The translations under genes and the position numbers were made by a program. A stretch of 27,269 nucleotides of DNA. It comes from Bacillota bacterium. Lineage in GTDB: Bacteria; Bacillota_A; Clostridia; Peptostreptococcales; Anaerovoracaceae. Shown one piece after another: positions 1-6,117 of the stretch. A model generated the notes under the pieces. The model saw only the letters and a list, made by a program, of their open reading frames with translations, did no database searches and was not told where the DNA came from. The stretch spans positions 1 to 27,269 of the forward strand of contig JAFRWQ010000204.1 of NCBI GenBank assembly GCA_017437925.1, given 5' to 3'. The first letter of the stretch is position 1. Each line of letters begins with the position of its first letter.

Positions 1-183
1 AGCCAGGGTGCCGTCCCGGCCGAGAAGGCGGCTGTATTCGGGCCCGGAGGGGTCTATGACTTTGACGGCCCAGTCCTTTCCCAGCTTCAGATCTTCGGCC
101 TTGTAGACCGCGCTCATTCCGCCCCGCCCTATGAGGGCGGTGATGCGGTATTTGCCCTTCAGGACCTGGTTTAAGCCGACCAT
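1..183 (-). CDS. Serine/threonine protein kinase, N-terminal fragment (C-terminus beyond left edge)
   Basis: Only the first 61 residues are in the window. They hold the start of a Hanks-type kinase domain: the glycine-rich ATP loop IGRGGMSAVYKA at about residues 18-29 and the strand WAVKVI with the expected catalytic lysine at about residue 41. The ATG at 183 lies inside the end of the preceding PP2C-like gene (13-base overlap), so the two are translated from one message. It is the fourth gene of an operon that starts with two FHA proteins, which are the usual readers of phosphothreonine made by such kinases. The rest of the catalytic domain and any transmembrane or sensor part cannot be seen. 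Kinase identity is secure for a fragment; substrates are unknown. Confidence 0.88.
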   Translation of the reverse strand, partial: MVGLNQVLKGKYRITALIGRGGMSAVYKAEDLKLGKDWAVKVIDPSGPEYSRLLGRDGTLA

Positions 184-875
184 GTATCCTCCCCGCCTTC
201 GGGATCGAGGCAGACGAAGGAGCCTCCGGCCGCGGCGCCCAGGCGCAGGCTAAGTTTTTCAAGCTCCGCCAGGGCCTTTTCGGAGGGGACGGCCAGTTTT
301 TCTTGTATCAGGGGGAAGGGAAGGAGGACCGCCGCGTCTTCGCAGCAGAGGAAAAGCCTTGTGCTGCCGGGCGCGAGGCCGTCGAAAACAAGAAGGCCTT
401 TTTCATCCGGGCCGAAGCAGGGCCTGTCAAAGGAACCCGCGTGGGGAAGCTTTTCTTTTGGGAAAAGGGTGATCCTTCTTAAGATGCCCCCGCTTTCGAC
501 AAAGCACTGGGGACTTCCCTTCTGAAGGCAGAGCCAGCTGCCTCCGGTAAAGGCGGCGAGGGTCACGGAGGCTTCAAATTCAAGGCCTTTGGCCTTTCCT
601 ACTGTCTCAAGCAGGTCCAGGCTTGTGACCAGCCAGAGGGAAAGCTCCTCCTTAAGTTCTTCAAAGCTTAAGCCGCAGAGGGAGAGGCCCTTTTCCTCGG
701 CTTTGGCAAGCAGTCTCTCGCATATGAAGGACGCCCCGAGGCAATCCGGGCTGCTATCCTCCGCGACGCCGGCGATGGCGATGCTGTTTATGCCCTCGGG
801 GTCGCTGTCCGCCATGAAAAAATAGCGGGAGCGGCCCGGCCCCTGGGTCTTTCCGATAAAACCGAAGGCCTTCAT
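171..875 (-). CDS. Degenerate PP2C-like protein (likely pseudophosphatase)
   Basis: A 234-residue soluble protein between an FHA gene and a Ser/Thr kinase gene, the usual place of a PP2C-type phosphatase. The fold pattern can be traced: a segment at 32-60 corresponds to the DGxGG helix region, ASVTLAAF at 102-109 to the TTL strand, KGSPQCFV at 119-126 to GDSRxYL, and LFLCCEDAAVLL at 174-185 to LLLCSDGL. At each of these places the metal-binding aspartates are missing or displaced (AEDSSPD instead of DGxGG, KGSPQ instead of GDSR, CEDAA instead of SDGL). It is also shorter than normal PP2C enzymes (about 240-260). I infer a catalytically inactive partner or scaffold for the kinase. Its ATG overlaps the stop of the upstream FHA gene as ATGA (872-875). 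The assignment rests on position and remote pattern similarity, so it is tentative. Confidence 0.6.
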   Translation of the reverse strand: MKAFGFIGKTQGPGRSRYFFMADSDPEGINSIAIAGVAEDSSPDCLGASFICERLLAKAEEKGLSLCGLSFEELKEELSLWLVTSLDLLETVGKAKGLEFEASVTLAAFTGGSWLCLQKGSPQCFVESGGILRRITLFPKEKLPHAGSFDRPCFGPDEKGLLVFDGLAPGSTRLFLCCEDAAVLLPFPLIQEKLAVPSEKALAELEKLSLRLGAAAGGSFVCLDPEGGEDTWSA

Positions 876-1348
876 CTGCGCCCACCTCTCTTTGCCAGGA
901 GAAAGCGTTCGGATGCCAGGCGTATCACCTGCCAGGGCCTTACCTCGACCTCAAGATCTTTGGGAAGCCTTGAAAATTCAAGGTCTTCCGAGCCCGGTTC
1001 CCCGAGGAAGGAACCGTTCCTTGAGAGATCCGTGAGGTATAAACGATCCCCTCTTATTGTTATATAACAATGGTTACGTGATATTCCCCTTTCGATCCCC
1101 TCTATGACCAGATCGCAGTCAGGGCTGCTGCCTATAAGAAACCGGGGCTTTGATATGTCAAAACCCCGGTTGGTCGCCATATGGACTAAGATATATTCGG
1201 ATACCGGATGCTCTTCGGGCTCTGCGGCATCGTTTAAGGGAAGAGTCGCAGCTTCTTCCTCTTCGGGCAGTCCAAGAGAGAGCTCCTTTGCCATGTCCAG
1301 CATGGCTCTGAGCTCTTCGCCGGGCTCGCTGCGTCTGCTGCTTATCAT
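872..1348 (-). CDS. FHA-domain protein (second of pair)
   Basis: 158 residues. The start is taken as the ATG at 1348, which overlaps the stop of the upstream gene as ATGA; the frame stays open further upstream but that part is an out-of-frame copy of the neighbouring gene and reads as low-quality Arg/Pro-rich sequence. Residues 1-60 are a charged linker; the C-terminal 95 residues form a forkhead-associated domain with the hallmark motifs FLIGSSPDCDLVI, GISRNHCYI and LTDLSRNGSFL. The Ser-Arg-Asn-His and Asn-Gly core residues that bind phosphothreonine are intact. It probably docks onto phosphorylated partners of the kinase encoded two genes downstream. A 16-base perfect palindrome lies inside the coding sequence (1056-1071), described separately. 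Confidence 0.88.
   Translation of the reverse strand: MISSRRSEPGEELRAMLDMAKELSLGLPEEEEAATLPLNDAAEPEEHPVSEYILVHMATNRGFDISKPRFLIGSSPDCDLVIEGIERGISRNHCYITIRGDRLYLTDLSRNGSFLGEPGSEDLEFSRLPKDLEVEVRPWQVIRLASERFLLAKRGGRR
1056..1071. repeat. 16-base perfect palindrome containing TGTTATATAACA
   Basis: ATTGTTATATAACAAT is a perfect inverted repeat inside the second FHA gene. The same 12-base core occurs twice more in this window, at 9112-9123 and 21008-21019, both in intergenic DNA. In GC-rich sequence three copies of an AT-only core are unlikely by chance. Here it also encodes the conserved FHA stretch His-Cys-Tyr-Ile-Thr-Ile, so this copy could be coincidental. It could be a protein-binding site; no known operator is claimed. 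Confidence 0.5.
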
Positions 1349-1803
1349 AAAGGCATTCTTTCTCCCGATCTGTACTGGTAGAGGACGTCGGCAAATCTTA
1401 CGAACTGGCCGTCTTTCAGCTGGACCCTGCTGCCTTTGGGGAGCCTGACGAAGCTTTCGGGTTTTGAGGGATCGCTTCCGAAGAAGGTCCCGTTGAGGCT
1501 CTCGTCGGTCAGGTACATGCCCTCGGGCAGGGCTTCCACGGTGGCGTGGAAGCGGCTCACCGTGTGGGTCATGGGGTCCTGGACTATGCGCAGGCCGCAC
1601 TGCTTTGAAAAACCGGCCACGAAGATGGAGGTCTTAACGGGAGTTATCGCTCCCGTAAGAAGCTCGATGAAGCAGGGAAAGCCTTCGGCCTCGGACAGGT
1701 CCAGGGGAAGGGCGGCGTAAGATACAGCCTCCTCGCTTACAGAGGGGCCTTCGCTCAGTTCCCGGGTCGGGGCTTCTTCAAAAGCTTCATCAAAGGGCTT
1801 CAT
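1345..1803 (-). CDS. FHA-domain protein (first of pair, first gene of kinase operon)
   Basis: 152 residues. An acidic N-terminal tail of about 45 residues rich in Glu and Ser/Thr (possible phospho-acceptor sites such as APTRELSEGPS) is followed by an FHA domain: TSIFVAGFSKQCGLRIV, then TVSRFHATVEAL with the Ser-Arg-x-His core, and LTDESLNGTFF with the Asn-Gly core. The ATG at 1803 is preceded by an AAGGAG ribosome site at 6-base spacing, and a good promoter lies just upstream. It shares a 4-base ATGA overlap with the second FHA gene. Two adjacent FHA proteins with similar size suggest an old duplication, though the sequences have diverged strongly. Role inferred: phosphothreonine reader in a signalling complex. 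Confidence 0.88.
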   Translation of the reverse strand: MKPFDEAFEEAPTRELSEGPSVSEEAVSYAALPLDLSEAEGFPCFIELLTGAITPVKTSIFVAGFSKQCGLRIVQDPMTHTVSRFHATVEALPEGMYLTDESLNGTFFGSDPSKPESFVRLPKGSRVQLKDGQFVRFADVLYQYRSGERMPL

Positions 1804-1830
1804 TGGGTCTCCTTCCGCTCTTCTGCCATT

Positions 1831-1859
1831 ATTGTACAGGAAAATTAAGGCAGTCGCAA
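1831..1859 (-). promoter_or_regulatory. Sigma-A-type promoter of the FHA/kinase operon
   Basis: On the minus strand TTGCGA (1854-1859) and TACAAT (1831-1836) are separated by exactly 17 bases, 27 bases upstream of the FHA start codon. It begins directly after the stop of the SDR gene, so the kinase operon can be expressed independently of the genes to its right. Confidence 0.65.
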
Positions 1860-1878
1860 GGCTCGGCAGGAAAAATCT

Positions 1879-2664
1879 TCAAGAATAAAGCTTTCCTACT
1901 ATAAAATAGGCGAGGCGGGCCGGCAGCAGCCTGAACAGCAGGGCCAGCAGCTTGTAGCTGCCGCCGGCCGTGTAAAGCGGCGCCGGAGAAGCCTTGAGCG
2001 CCGCTTTCACGATGACGCCCGCGACCTGCGCGGGCGTCATCCCGCCTCGCTCGTCCTTCTCCATCGCCTCCACTGCCGAAGCGTTGTGAGTATATATGTT
2101 ATCCCCGGCGCTCTGCTTCTTCCTGGCGTCGGTAAAGCCCGTCGCGGCGTCACCCGGCATCACGCAAGAGACCTTGATGCCGAAGTCCTTTACCTCGTTC
2201 CTCATGGCGAGGGCCATGCCGTTGACCGCCGCCTTGCTGGCCGAGTAAAAGCCCTGATAGGGTATGGCTATGGGGGCCGCGACCGAGCTGACGCAGACTA
2301 TATGGCCGCTCTTCTGCTCCCTCATGTAGGGCAGAACGGCCTTGGCCAGGAAGAACTGGCCCATGAAATTCACGTCCATTATGCGGCGGGCGTCCTCCTC
2401 CTCGGTGAACTCCACCGGGCCCGAGATCCCCATCCCCGCGTTGTTTACAAGTATGTCTATGCGGCCTTCCTTCTCAAAGACAAAAGCCGCGGCCCTGCGG
2501 GCCGCGGCCTCATCCGTCACATCGCAGGAGAGGCAGACGGCCCCTTCGGGGCCCGTCCCCCTTCTCGAAAGGCCGTAGACCCGGTAGCCCTTCTCCAGCA
2601 GCATCTCGCATACCGCGAGACCTATGCCGGAGCTGGCACCACTGACTATGGCTGTTCCTTCCAT
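1879..2664 (-). CDS. Short-chain dehydrogenase/reductase, candidate 3-keto-sphinganine-type reductase
   Basis: 261 residues, classical SDR. Visible motifs: nucleotide-binding GASSGIG at 9-15, NNAG at 74-77, catalytic Ser about 126-127 and YSASK with Tyr140 and Lys144. Arg residues directly after the second strand (GLSRRG, 31-36) favour NADPH. The C-terminus (KLLALLFRLLPARLAYFIVGKLYS region) is a hydrophobic helix with basic residues, a feature seen in SDRs that act on lipids at membranes. The ATG at 2664 is chosen because of its GGAGG site (spacing 5-6); a longer frame upstream merely overlaps the previous gene. It overlaps the alpha-oxoamine synthase gene by 19 bases, so the two are coupled. 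Reduction of the beta-keto group made by that synthase is the obvious inferred role; the exact substrate is unproven. Confidence 0.85.
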   Translation of the reverse strand: MEGTAIVSGASSGIGLAVCEMLLEKGYRVYGLSRRGTGPEGAVCLSCDVTDEAAARRAAAFVFEKEGRIDILVNNAGMGISGPVEFTEEEDARRIMDVNFMGQFFLAKAVLPYMREQKSGHIVCVSSVAAPIAIPYQGFYSASKAAVNGMALAMRNEVKDFGIKVSCVMPGDAATGFTDARKKQSAGDNIYTHNASAVEAMEKDERGGMTPAQVAGVIVKAALKASPAPLYTAGGSYKLLALLFRLLPARLAYFIVGKLYS

Positions 2665-3836
2665 TTGTCCTCCTTCAGGACCTGATCTATAACGTCCAGG
2701 GCCTCGTCTATCAGTTCCTCGGTGTGGCTTGCCATCAGGCTGCACCTGAGCAGGCAGCCCCCCGGCGGAGTCGCCGGCGGCAGCGAGGGATTGACGTAGA
2801 CGCCCTTTTCGAAGAGCTCTGTGGCAAGGCCCAGGGTCCTCATCGTTTCGTAGGTGTAGATGGGAACTATGGGCGTAGACGATTCGATGTGGGGTATGCC
2901 CCTCTTCGTCATGCCTTCCCTCATGTAATCGCCGTTATGGCGCAGCTTTTCGGGAAGCGAGGGATCCTTCTCAAGAACCTTAAGAGCCGCCAGAGCGCAG
3001 GCAGCGCTGGCGGGAGTCATTGAAGCCGAGAATATGAAGGGCCTCGACACATGGCGCACGTAATCGATTATCTCCGCCGGAGCCGCCATGTAGCCTCCCA
3101 GCGAAGCGAGGGACTTTGAGAAAGTCCCCATGTAGATGTCGACCTTGTCCTCAAGTCCGAAGTGGCTGGCGGTCCCCCTTCCGCCCTCGCCTAAAACTCC
3201 CAGGCCGTGGGCGTCGTCCACCATCACCCGGGCTCCGAATTCCTCAGCCAAAGCGACGATCTCGGGCAGCTTCGCCACGTCGCCTCCCATGCTGAAGACT
3301 CCGTCGGTGACTATGAGTATGCCGGCGCTTTCCGGTATGCGCTCAAGCACCCTTCTAAGATCCTCCATGTCGCTGTGCTCGTAGCGCACCATCTTGGCGT
3401 AGCTGAGCCTGCAGGCGTCGTAGATGCTGGCGTGGTTCTCCTTATCGCAGACTATGTAGTCGCTCCTCCCCGCCACCGCCGAAATGATGCCCAGATTGCT
3501 CTGAAAGCCCGTGGAGAATGTCATGACTGCCCCTTTTCTTAAGAAGCGGGCAAGCTCCTCCTCCAGCTGCAGATGAAGCTCCAGGGTCCCGTTGAGAAAG
3601 CGGGATCCGGAACAGCCGGAGCCGTATTTTTCGATAGCCCTGATACCAGCCTCGATCACTTCCGGGTGTATCGTAAGACCCAGATAGTTGTTGGAGCCGA
3701 GCATGATGCGGCGCCCGCCTTCCATCTGAACGACGGTGTCCTGTCTCGACTCAAGGGCATGGAAATAGGGGTAGATGCCAAGTTCCCTGGACCTGGCGGC
3801 GTCCTGGTTTACGACGCACTTTTTGAATATGTCCAT
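2646..3836 (-). CDS. PLP-dependent alpha-oxoamine synthase, serine palmitoyltransferase-like
   Basis: 396 residues, the usual length for the family of 2-amino-3-ketobutyrate CoA ligase (Kbl), BioF, HemA and bacterial SPT. These enzymes condense an amino acid with an acyl-CoA or acyl-ACP thioester with loss of CO2. Seen: LGSNNYLGL (46-54), GSGCSGSRFLNGT (72-84), His135 that stacks on PLP, VDDAHGLG with Asp207 and His210, and GTFSKSLASLGGY with the Schiff-base Lys241. From memory the segments FIFSASMTPAS, VYVNPSLPPATPP and SLMASHT resemble Bacteroides-type SPT more than Kbl or BioF. No threonine dehydrogenase or biotin gene is nearby; instead an overlapping lipid-type SDR follows. The ATG at 3836 has an AAGGAGG site. 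The family is certain; the lipid substrate is inference. Confidence 0.9.
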   Translation of the reverse strand: MDIFKKCVVNQDAARSRELGIYPYFHALESRQDTVVQMEGGRRIMLGSNNYLGLTIHPEVIEAGIRAIEKYGSGCSGSRFLNGTLELHLQLEEELARFLRKGAVMTFSTGFQSNLGIISAVAGRSDYIVCDKENHASIYDACRLSYAKMVRYEHSDMEDLRRVLERIPESAGILIVTDGVFSMGGDVAKLPEIVALAEEFGARVMVDDAHGLGVLGEGGRGTASHFGLEDKVDIYMGTFSKSLASLGGYMAAPAEIIDYVRHVSRPFIFSASMTPASAACALAALKVLEKDPSLPEKLRHNGDYMREGMTKRGIPHIESSTPIVPIYTYETMRTLGLATELFEKGVYVNPSLPPATPPGGCLLRCSLMASHTEELIDEALDVIDQVLKEDKWKEQP

Positions 3837-3893
3837 TCATTCCTCCTTTCTTCTCTTTTCCCTTTAGTCCCCTTTATTTATCTTACCATCCCC

Positions 3894-3918
3894 GCCTCCG
3901 CCGTAAAAGGGCGAAGGC
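3894..3918 (-). terminator. Possible weak terminator hairpin after the TrkA-C gene
   Basis: A 9-bp stem (3894-3902 with 3910-3918, one G-U pair) and a 7-base loop lies 15 bases past the stop of the membrane protein gene and upstream of the synthase gene. No U-run follows on the minus strand, so it may only be an mRNA structure. Confidence 0.35.
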
Positions 3919-3932
3919 GCCGAAAAGTAAAC

Positions 3933-4652
3933 TTAATTGTCATTGCCCGCGAAGCGCTCCCTGGCGTCGAAGACCCTGCAGATCTCCTCGTAATTGCCGA
4001 AAACGGTGATCTTGTCGCCCAGCTCAAAGACCGTTGAGGCATTGGCAGCGACCGCCTTCCTTCCCGGGCTTTCCACCAGCATAACCATGATGTTGTGCCT
4101 GTTCTTAAGGTCAAGATCCGCCAGCGAAAGGCCCTTTACCTCGTCCGGGATGTGATTGAGCCTCACCTGGACTATGGTCTCGCTGCCTATGTAGTCCATA
4201 AGCAGGGCGGTGTTCGACCCTTCCGCTCCGACGACCTTTCCCGCCAGCTTTTCCAAAAGCCCGTCCACCCAGGAGTGGACTGCCGGGGTCCTGATCAGCA
4301 CTATCAGTATTATCAGCGTGGAGAGGGGGCCGAAGATGCCCACGACGAAGTGCTTGATCTGGCTCTCCTTCATGGAGAGGAACACGTTGATCAGGGCGGA
4401 TACTATGGTTATGTTGAAGACGTAGCCGAAGAGCATGGTCACCTTGGCGATGCGCCTTCTGGATTTAGAGCTTACGAAGGTCTCGCTCTCCTTTGTTGTG
4501 TAGCCGCAGCCGGTGAGCAGGGACATGACCTGAAAGCCGGCCTTTTCGGATGGCAGGCCGGTAAGCTTGAAGAGGAGGGTGAAGAACTCCGAAATGACCC
4601 AGTACAGGATGATGACCAGGGTAAATATTGAAACGGAAGCGTATATGTTCAT
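3933..4652 (-). CDS. Small membrane protein with TrkA-C (RCK-C) domain
   Basis: 239 residues. Three hydrophobic segments fill the N-terminal half: about 3-30, 73-96 and 102-122. Between the first two is a stretch with SLLTGCGYTTKESE that recalls the pore-loop signature of TrkH/KtrB potassium channels, though only one copy is present. The C-terminal about 80 residues match a TrkA-C/RCK-C ligand-binding domain (LSLADLDLKNRHNIMVMLV ... FELGDKITVFGNYEEI). Such domains gate or regulate ion transporters on binding small ligands. The ATG at 4652 is preferred over an upstream TTG at 4688: it has a GGAGG site and the TTG overlaps the -10 box of the promoter. The gene is divergent from the aldo/keto reductase. 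Function beyond a transport-related regulator is unknown. Confidence 0.8.
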   Translation of the reverse strand: MNIYASVSIFTLVIILYWVISEFFTLLFKLTGLPSEKAGFQVMSLLTGCGYTTKESETFVSSKSRRRIAKVTMLFGYVFNITIVSALINVFLSMKESQIKHFVVGIFGPLSTLIILIVLIRTPAVHSWVDGLLEKLAGKVVGAEGSNTALLMDYIGSETIVQVRLNHIPDEVKGLSLADLDLKNRHNIMVMLVESPGRKAVAANASTVFELGDKITVFGNYEEICRVFDARERFAGNDN

Positions 4653-4688
4653 GAAAGCCTCCAATCGCGCAAGAGAACTGTTAATCAA

Positions 4689-4717
4689 ATTATAGGAAAA
4701 AGAGGAGCTCCTGTAAA
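4689..4717 (-). promoter_or_regulatory. Sigma-A promoter of the TrkA-C membrane protein gene
   Basis: Minus-strand TTTACA (4712-4717) and a perfect TATAAT (4689-4694), 17-base spacer. The predicted start of transcription falls near 4682, about 30 bases before the ATG at 4652; this helps to fix the start codon. Confidence 0.75.
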
Positions 4718-4742
4718 GGGTCCGAAAGAAGAGAACGGGGCT

Positions 4743-4772
4743 TTGCGCGAGCCTTGACAGACAAGGTAAAAT
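4743..4772 (+). promoter_or_regulatory. Possible promoter of the aldo/keto reductase gene
   Basis: TTGCGC (4743-4748) and TAAAAT (4767-4772) are 18 bases apart, 38 bases ahead of the start codon. A consensus TTGACA at 4754-4759 is also present but has no good -10 box at 16-18 bases, so the true -35 box is uncertain. Confidence 0.4.
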
Positions 4773-4810
4773 AAAAAGAAAGATATTTCAGCGGACGGAA
4801 GGAGAAGACC

Positions 4811-5965
4811 ATGATATACAAGAAGTTTCGGGAGCTTGAGCTTTCGCAGCTGGGCTTCGGCTGCATGAGGCTGCCCCTTAAGAGCGAGGACAGCGCCGAC
4901 ATAGATCCCGTTCAGGTGCAGGAGATGTTCGACTGCGCCATGGAGGCGGGAGTCAACTACTACGACGTGGCCTGGGGCTATCACAAGCACATGGCCGAGG
5001 TCTTCGTGGGAGAAGCCCTGAAGAAATACCCCAGGGAGAGCTTTTACCTTGCCACCAAGTTCCCCGGCTACGATCTGGCCAACATGCCCAAGGTAAAGGA
5101 GATCTTCGAAGAGCAGCTTGAAAGGCTTCAGGTCGATCACTTCGACTTTTACCTCTGCCACAACGTCACCGAATACAATATAGAGGCCTATCTCGACCCG
5201 AGCTACGGTATAGTGGATTACCTTAAGGAGCAGAAGGCCGCCGGCCGCATAAAGCACCTGGGCTTTTCCTGCCACGGCCAGATGGACGTGCTCAAGCGCT
5301 TCGTCGAAGCCTACGGAGACGACATGGAGTTCTGCCAGATCCAGCTCAATTACCTCGACTGGCTGCTTCAGAAAGCCGAGGCCAAGGTCGCCTACCTCAA
5401 CAGCATGGAGATACCCGTCTGGGTAATGGAGCCCGTAAGGGGCGGAAAGCTGGCAAGCCTCGAAGCGAAGTACGAAGAAAAGCTCAAGGCCTTAAGGCCC
5501 GAAGAAAAGCCCGCGGCCTGGGCCCTGCGCTTTGCCTTTGAGACCGAGGGAGTGGGCATGGTGCTATCGGGCATGAGCAATTTAGAGCAGGTGAAGGAGA
5601 ACATAGCGACCGCGTCCTCCCCCGACACCCTCTTCGAAAACGAAAGGGAGACCCTGCTTGAGATCGCGAGAGAAATGATGGATGAGACCGCCTATCCCTG
5701 CACCGGCTGCGCCTACTGCACCGAGTACTGCCCGATGCAGCTCAATATCCCCAAGATCATGCAGGCCTACAACGACATGGCTTACGCCAAGGGCGGCTTC
5801 CTCACCCCCATAGTCTACAACTCCCTGCCCGAAGGCCACAGGCCCGAGGACTGCCTGGCCTGCGGGGCCTGCGCGGGAGTCTGTCCCCAGAGCCTGGACA
5901 TCCCCGGCATGATGAGCGATTTCACCGTCAAATACGCCGAGTATTATCCTCCGAAGAAGGCCTAA
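4811..5965 (+). CDS. Aldo/keto reductase with C-terminal double [4Fe-4S] ferredoxin-like domain
   Basis: 384 residues. Residues 1-285 form an AKR barrel with the catalytic tetrad readable as Asp52 and Tyr57 (YYDVAWGY), Lys83 (ATKFP) and His117 (YLCHN). The last 90 residues carry two CxxCxxCxxxCP clusters (Cys297/300/303/307 and Cys348/351/354/358), giving two predicted [4Fe-4S] centres. This AKR-plus-ferredoxin architecture is common in strict anaerobes and is thought to link carbonyl or other reduction to low-potential electron carriers; the substrate is not known. The ATG has a GGAGA site 8 bases upstream. It appears monocistronic, with a divergent promoter region in front and a terminator hairpin behind. 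Confidence 0.93.
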   Translation: MIYKKFRELELSQLGFGCMRLPLKSEDSADIDPVQVQEMFDCAMEAGVNYYDVAWGYHKHMAEVFVGEALKKYPRESFYLATKFPGYDLANMPKVKEIFEEQLERLQVDHFDFYLCHNVTEYNIEAYLDPSYGIVDYLKEQKAAGRIKHLGFSCHGQMDVLKRFVEAYGDDMEFCQIQLNYLDWLLQKAEAKVAYLNSMEIPVWVMEPVRGGKLASLEAKYEEKLKALRPEEKPAAWALRFAFETEGVGMVLSGMSNLEQVKENIATASSPDTLFENERETLLEIAREMMDETAYPCTGCAYCTEYCPMQLNIPKIMQAYNDMAYAKGGFLTPIVYNSLPEGHRPEDCLACGACAGVCPQSLDIPGMMSDFTVKYAEYYPPKKA

Positions 5966-5977
5966 GGTCTGTTTTTC

Positions 5978-5996
5978 GGGCAATATTGCCCTTTTA
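5978..5996 (+). terminator. Terminator after the aldo/keto reductase gene
   Basis: GGGCAATATTGCCC (5978-5991) is a perfect 14-base palindrome that can fold as a 5-bp stem with an ATAT loop, followed by TTTTAT. It lies 12 bases after the stop codon. The stem is short, so efficiency is uncertain. Confidence 0.6.
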
Positions 5997-6023
5997 TGAC
6001 ACAATTGTAATTTGCCTGTATAA

Positions 6024-6060
6024 CAAAACAGTAGCGGAAACGCCGCTGTTTTGGTATACT
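6024..6060 (+). promoter_or_regulatory. Inverted repeat abutting an extended -10 promoter for the DUF1846 gene
   Basis: An imperfect inverted repeat, CAAAACAG(t/a)GCG - GAAA - CGC(c/g)CTGTTTTG, spans 6024-6053. It ends exactly at an extended -10 element TGGTATACT (6052-6060). There is no good -35 hexamer, and the repeat covers the place where one would be. It may be an operator for a dimeric regulator; a terminator role for the gene upstream is less likely because a separate hairpin already follows that gene and only a 4-base T-run is present. Confidence 0.5.
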
Positions 6061-6117
6061 ATAAGATAATTTGGTACGTATGTGCTTTTTGAGATCAGCG
6101 GCGTCAGGAGGTGTGAG

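Noticed and set aside
872..1600. Longer version of the second FHA protein starting at 1600
   Set aside because: The extra 84 residues lie antiparallel in frame to the first FHA gene and are Arg/Pro-rich; the ATGA overlap at 1345-1348 gives the better start.
2646..3836. Annotation as 2-amino-3-ketobutyrate CoA ligase (Kbl) or BioF
   Set aside because: No threonine dehydrogenase or biotin genes are near and the C-terminal segments resemble SPT more; family-level naming was kept with SPT as a hypothesis.
4653..4688. TTG at 4688 as start of the TrkA-C membrane protein
   Set aside because: It overlaps the -10 box of a consensus promoter; the ATG at 4652 has a GGAGG site at correct spacing.
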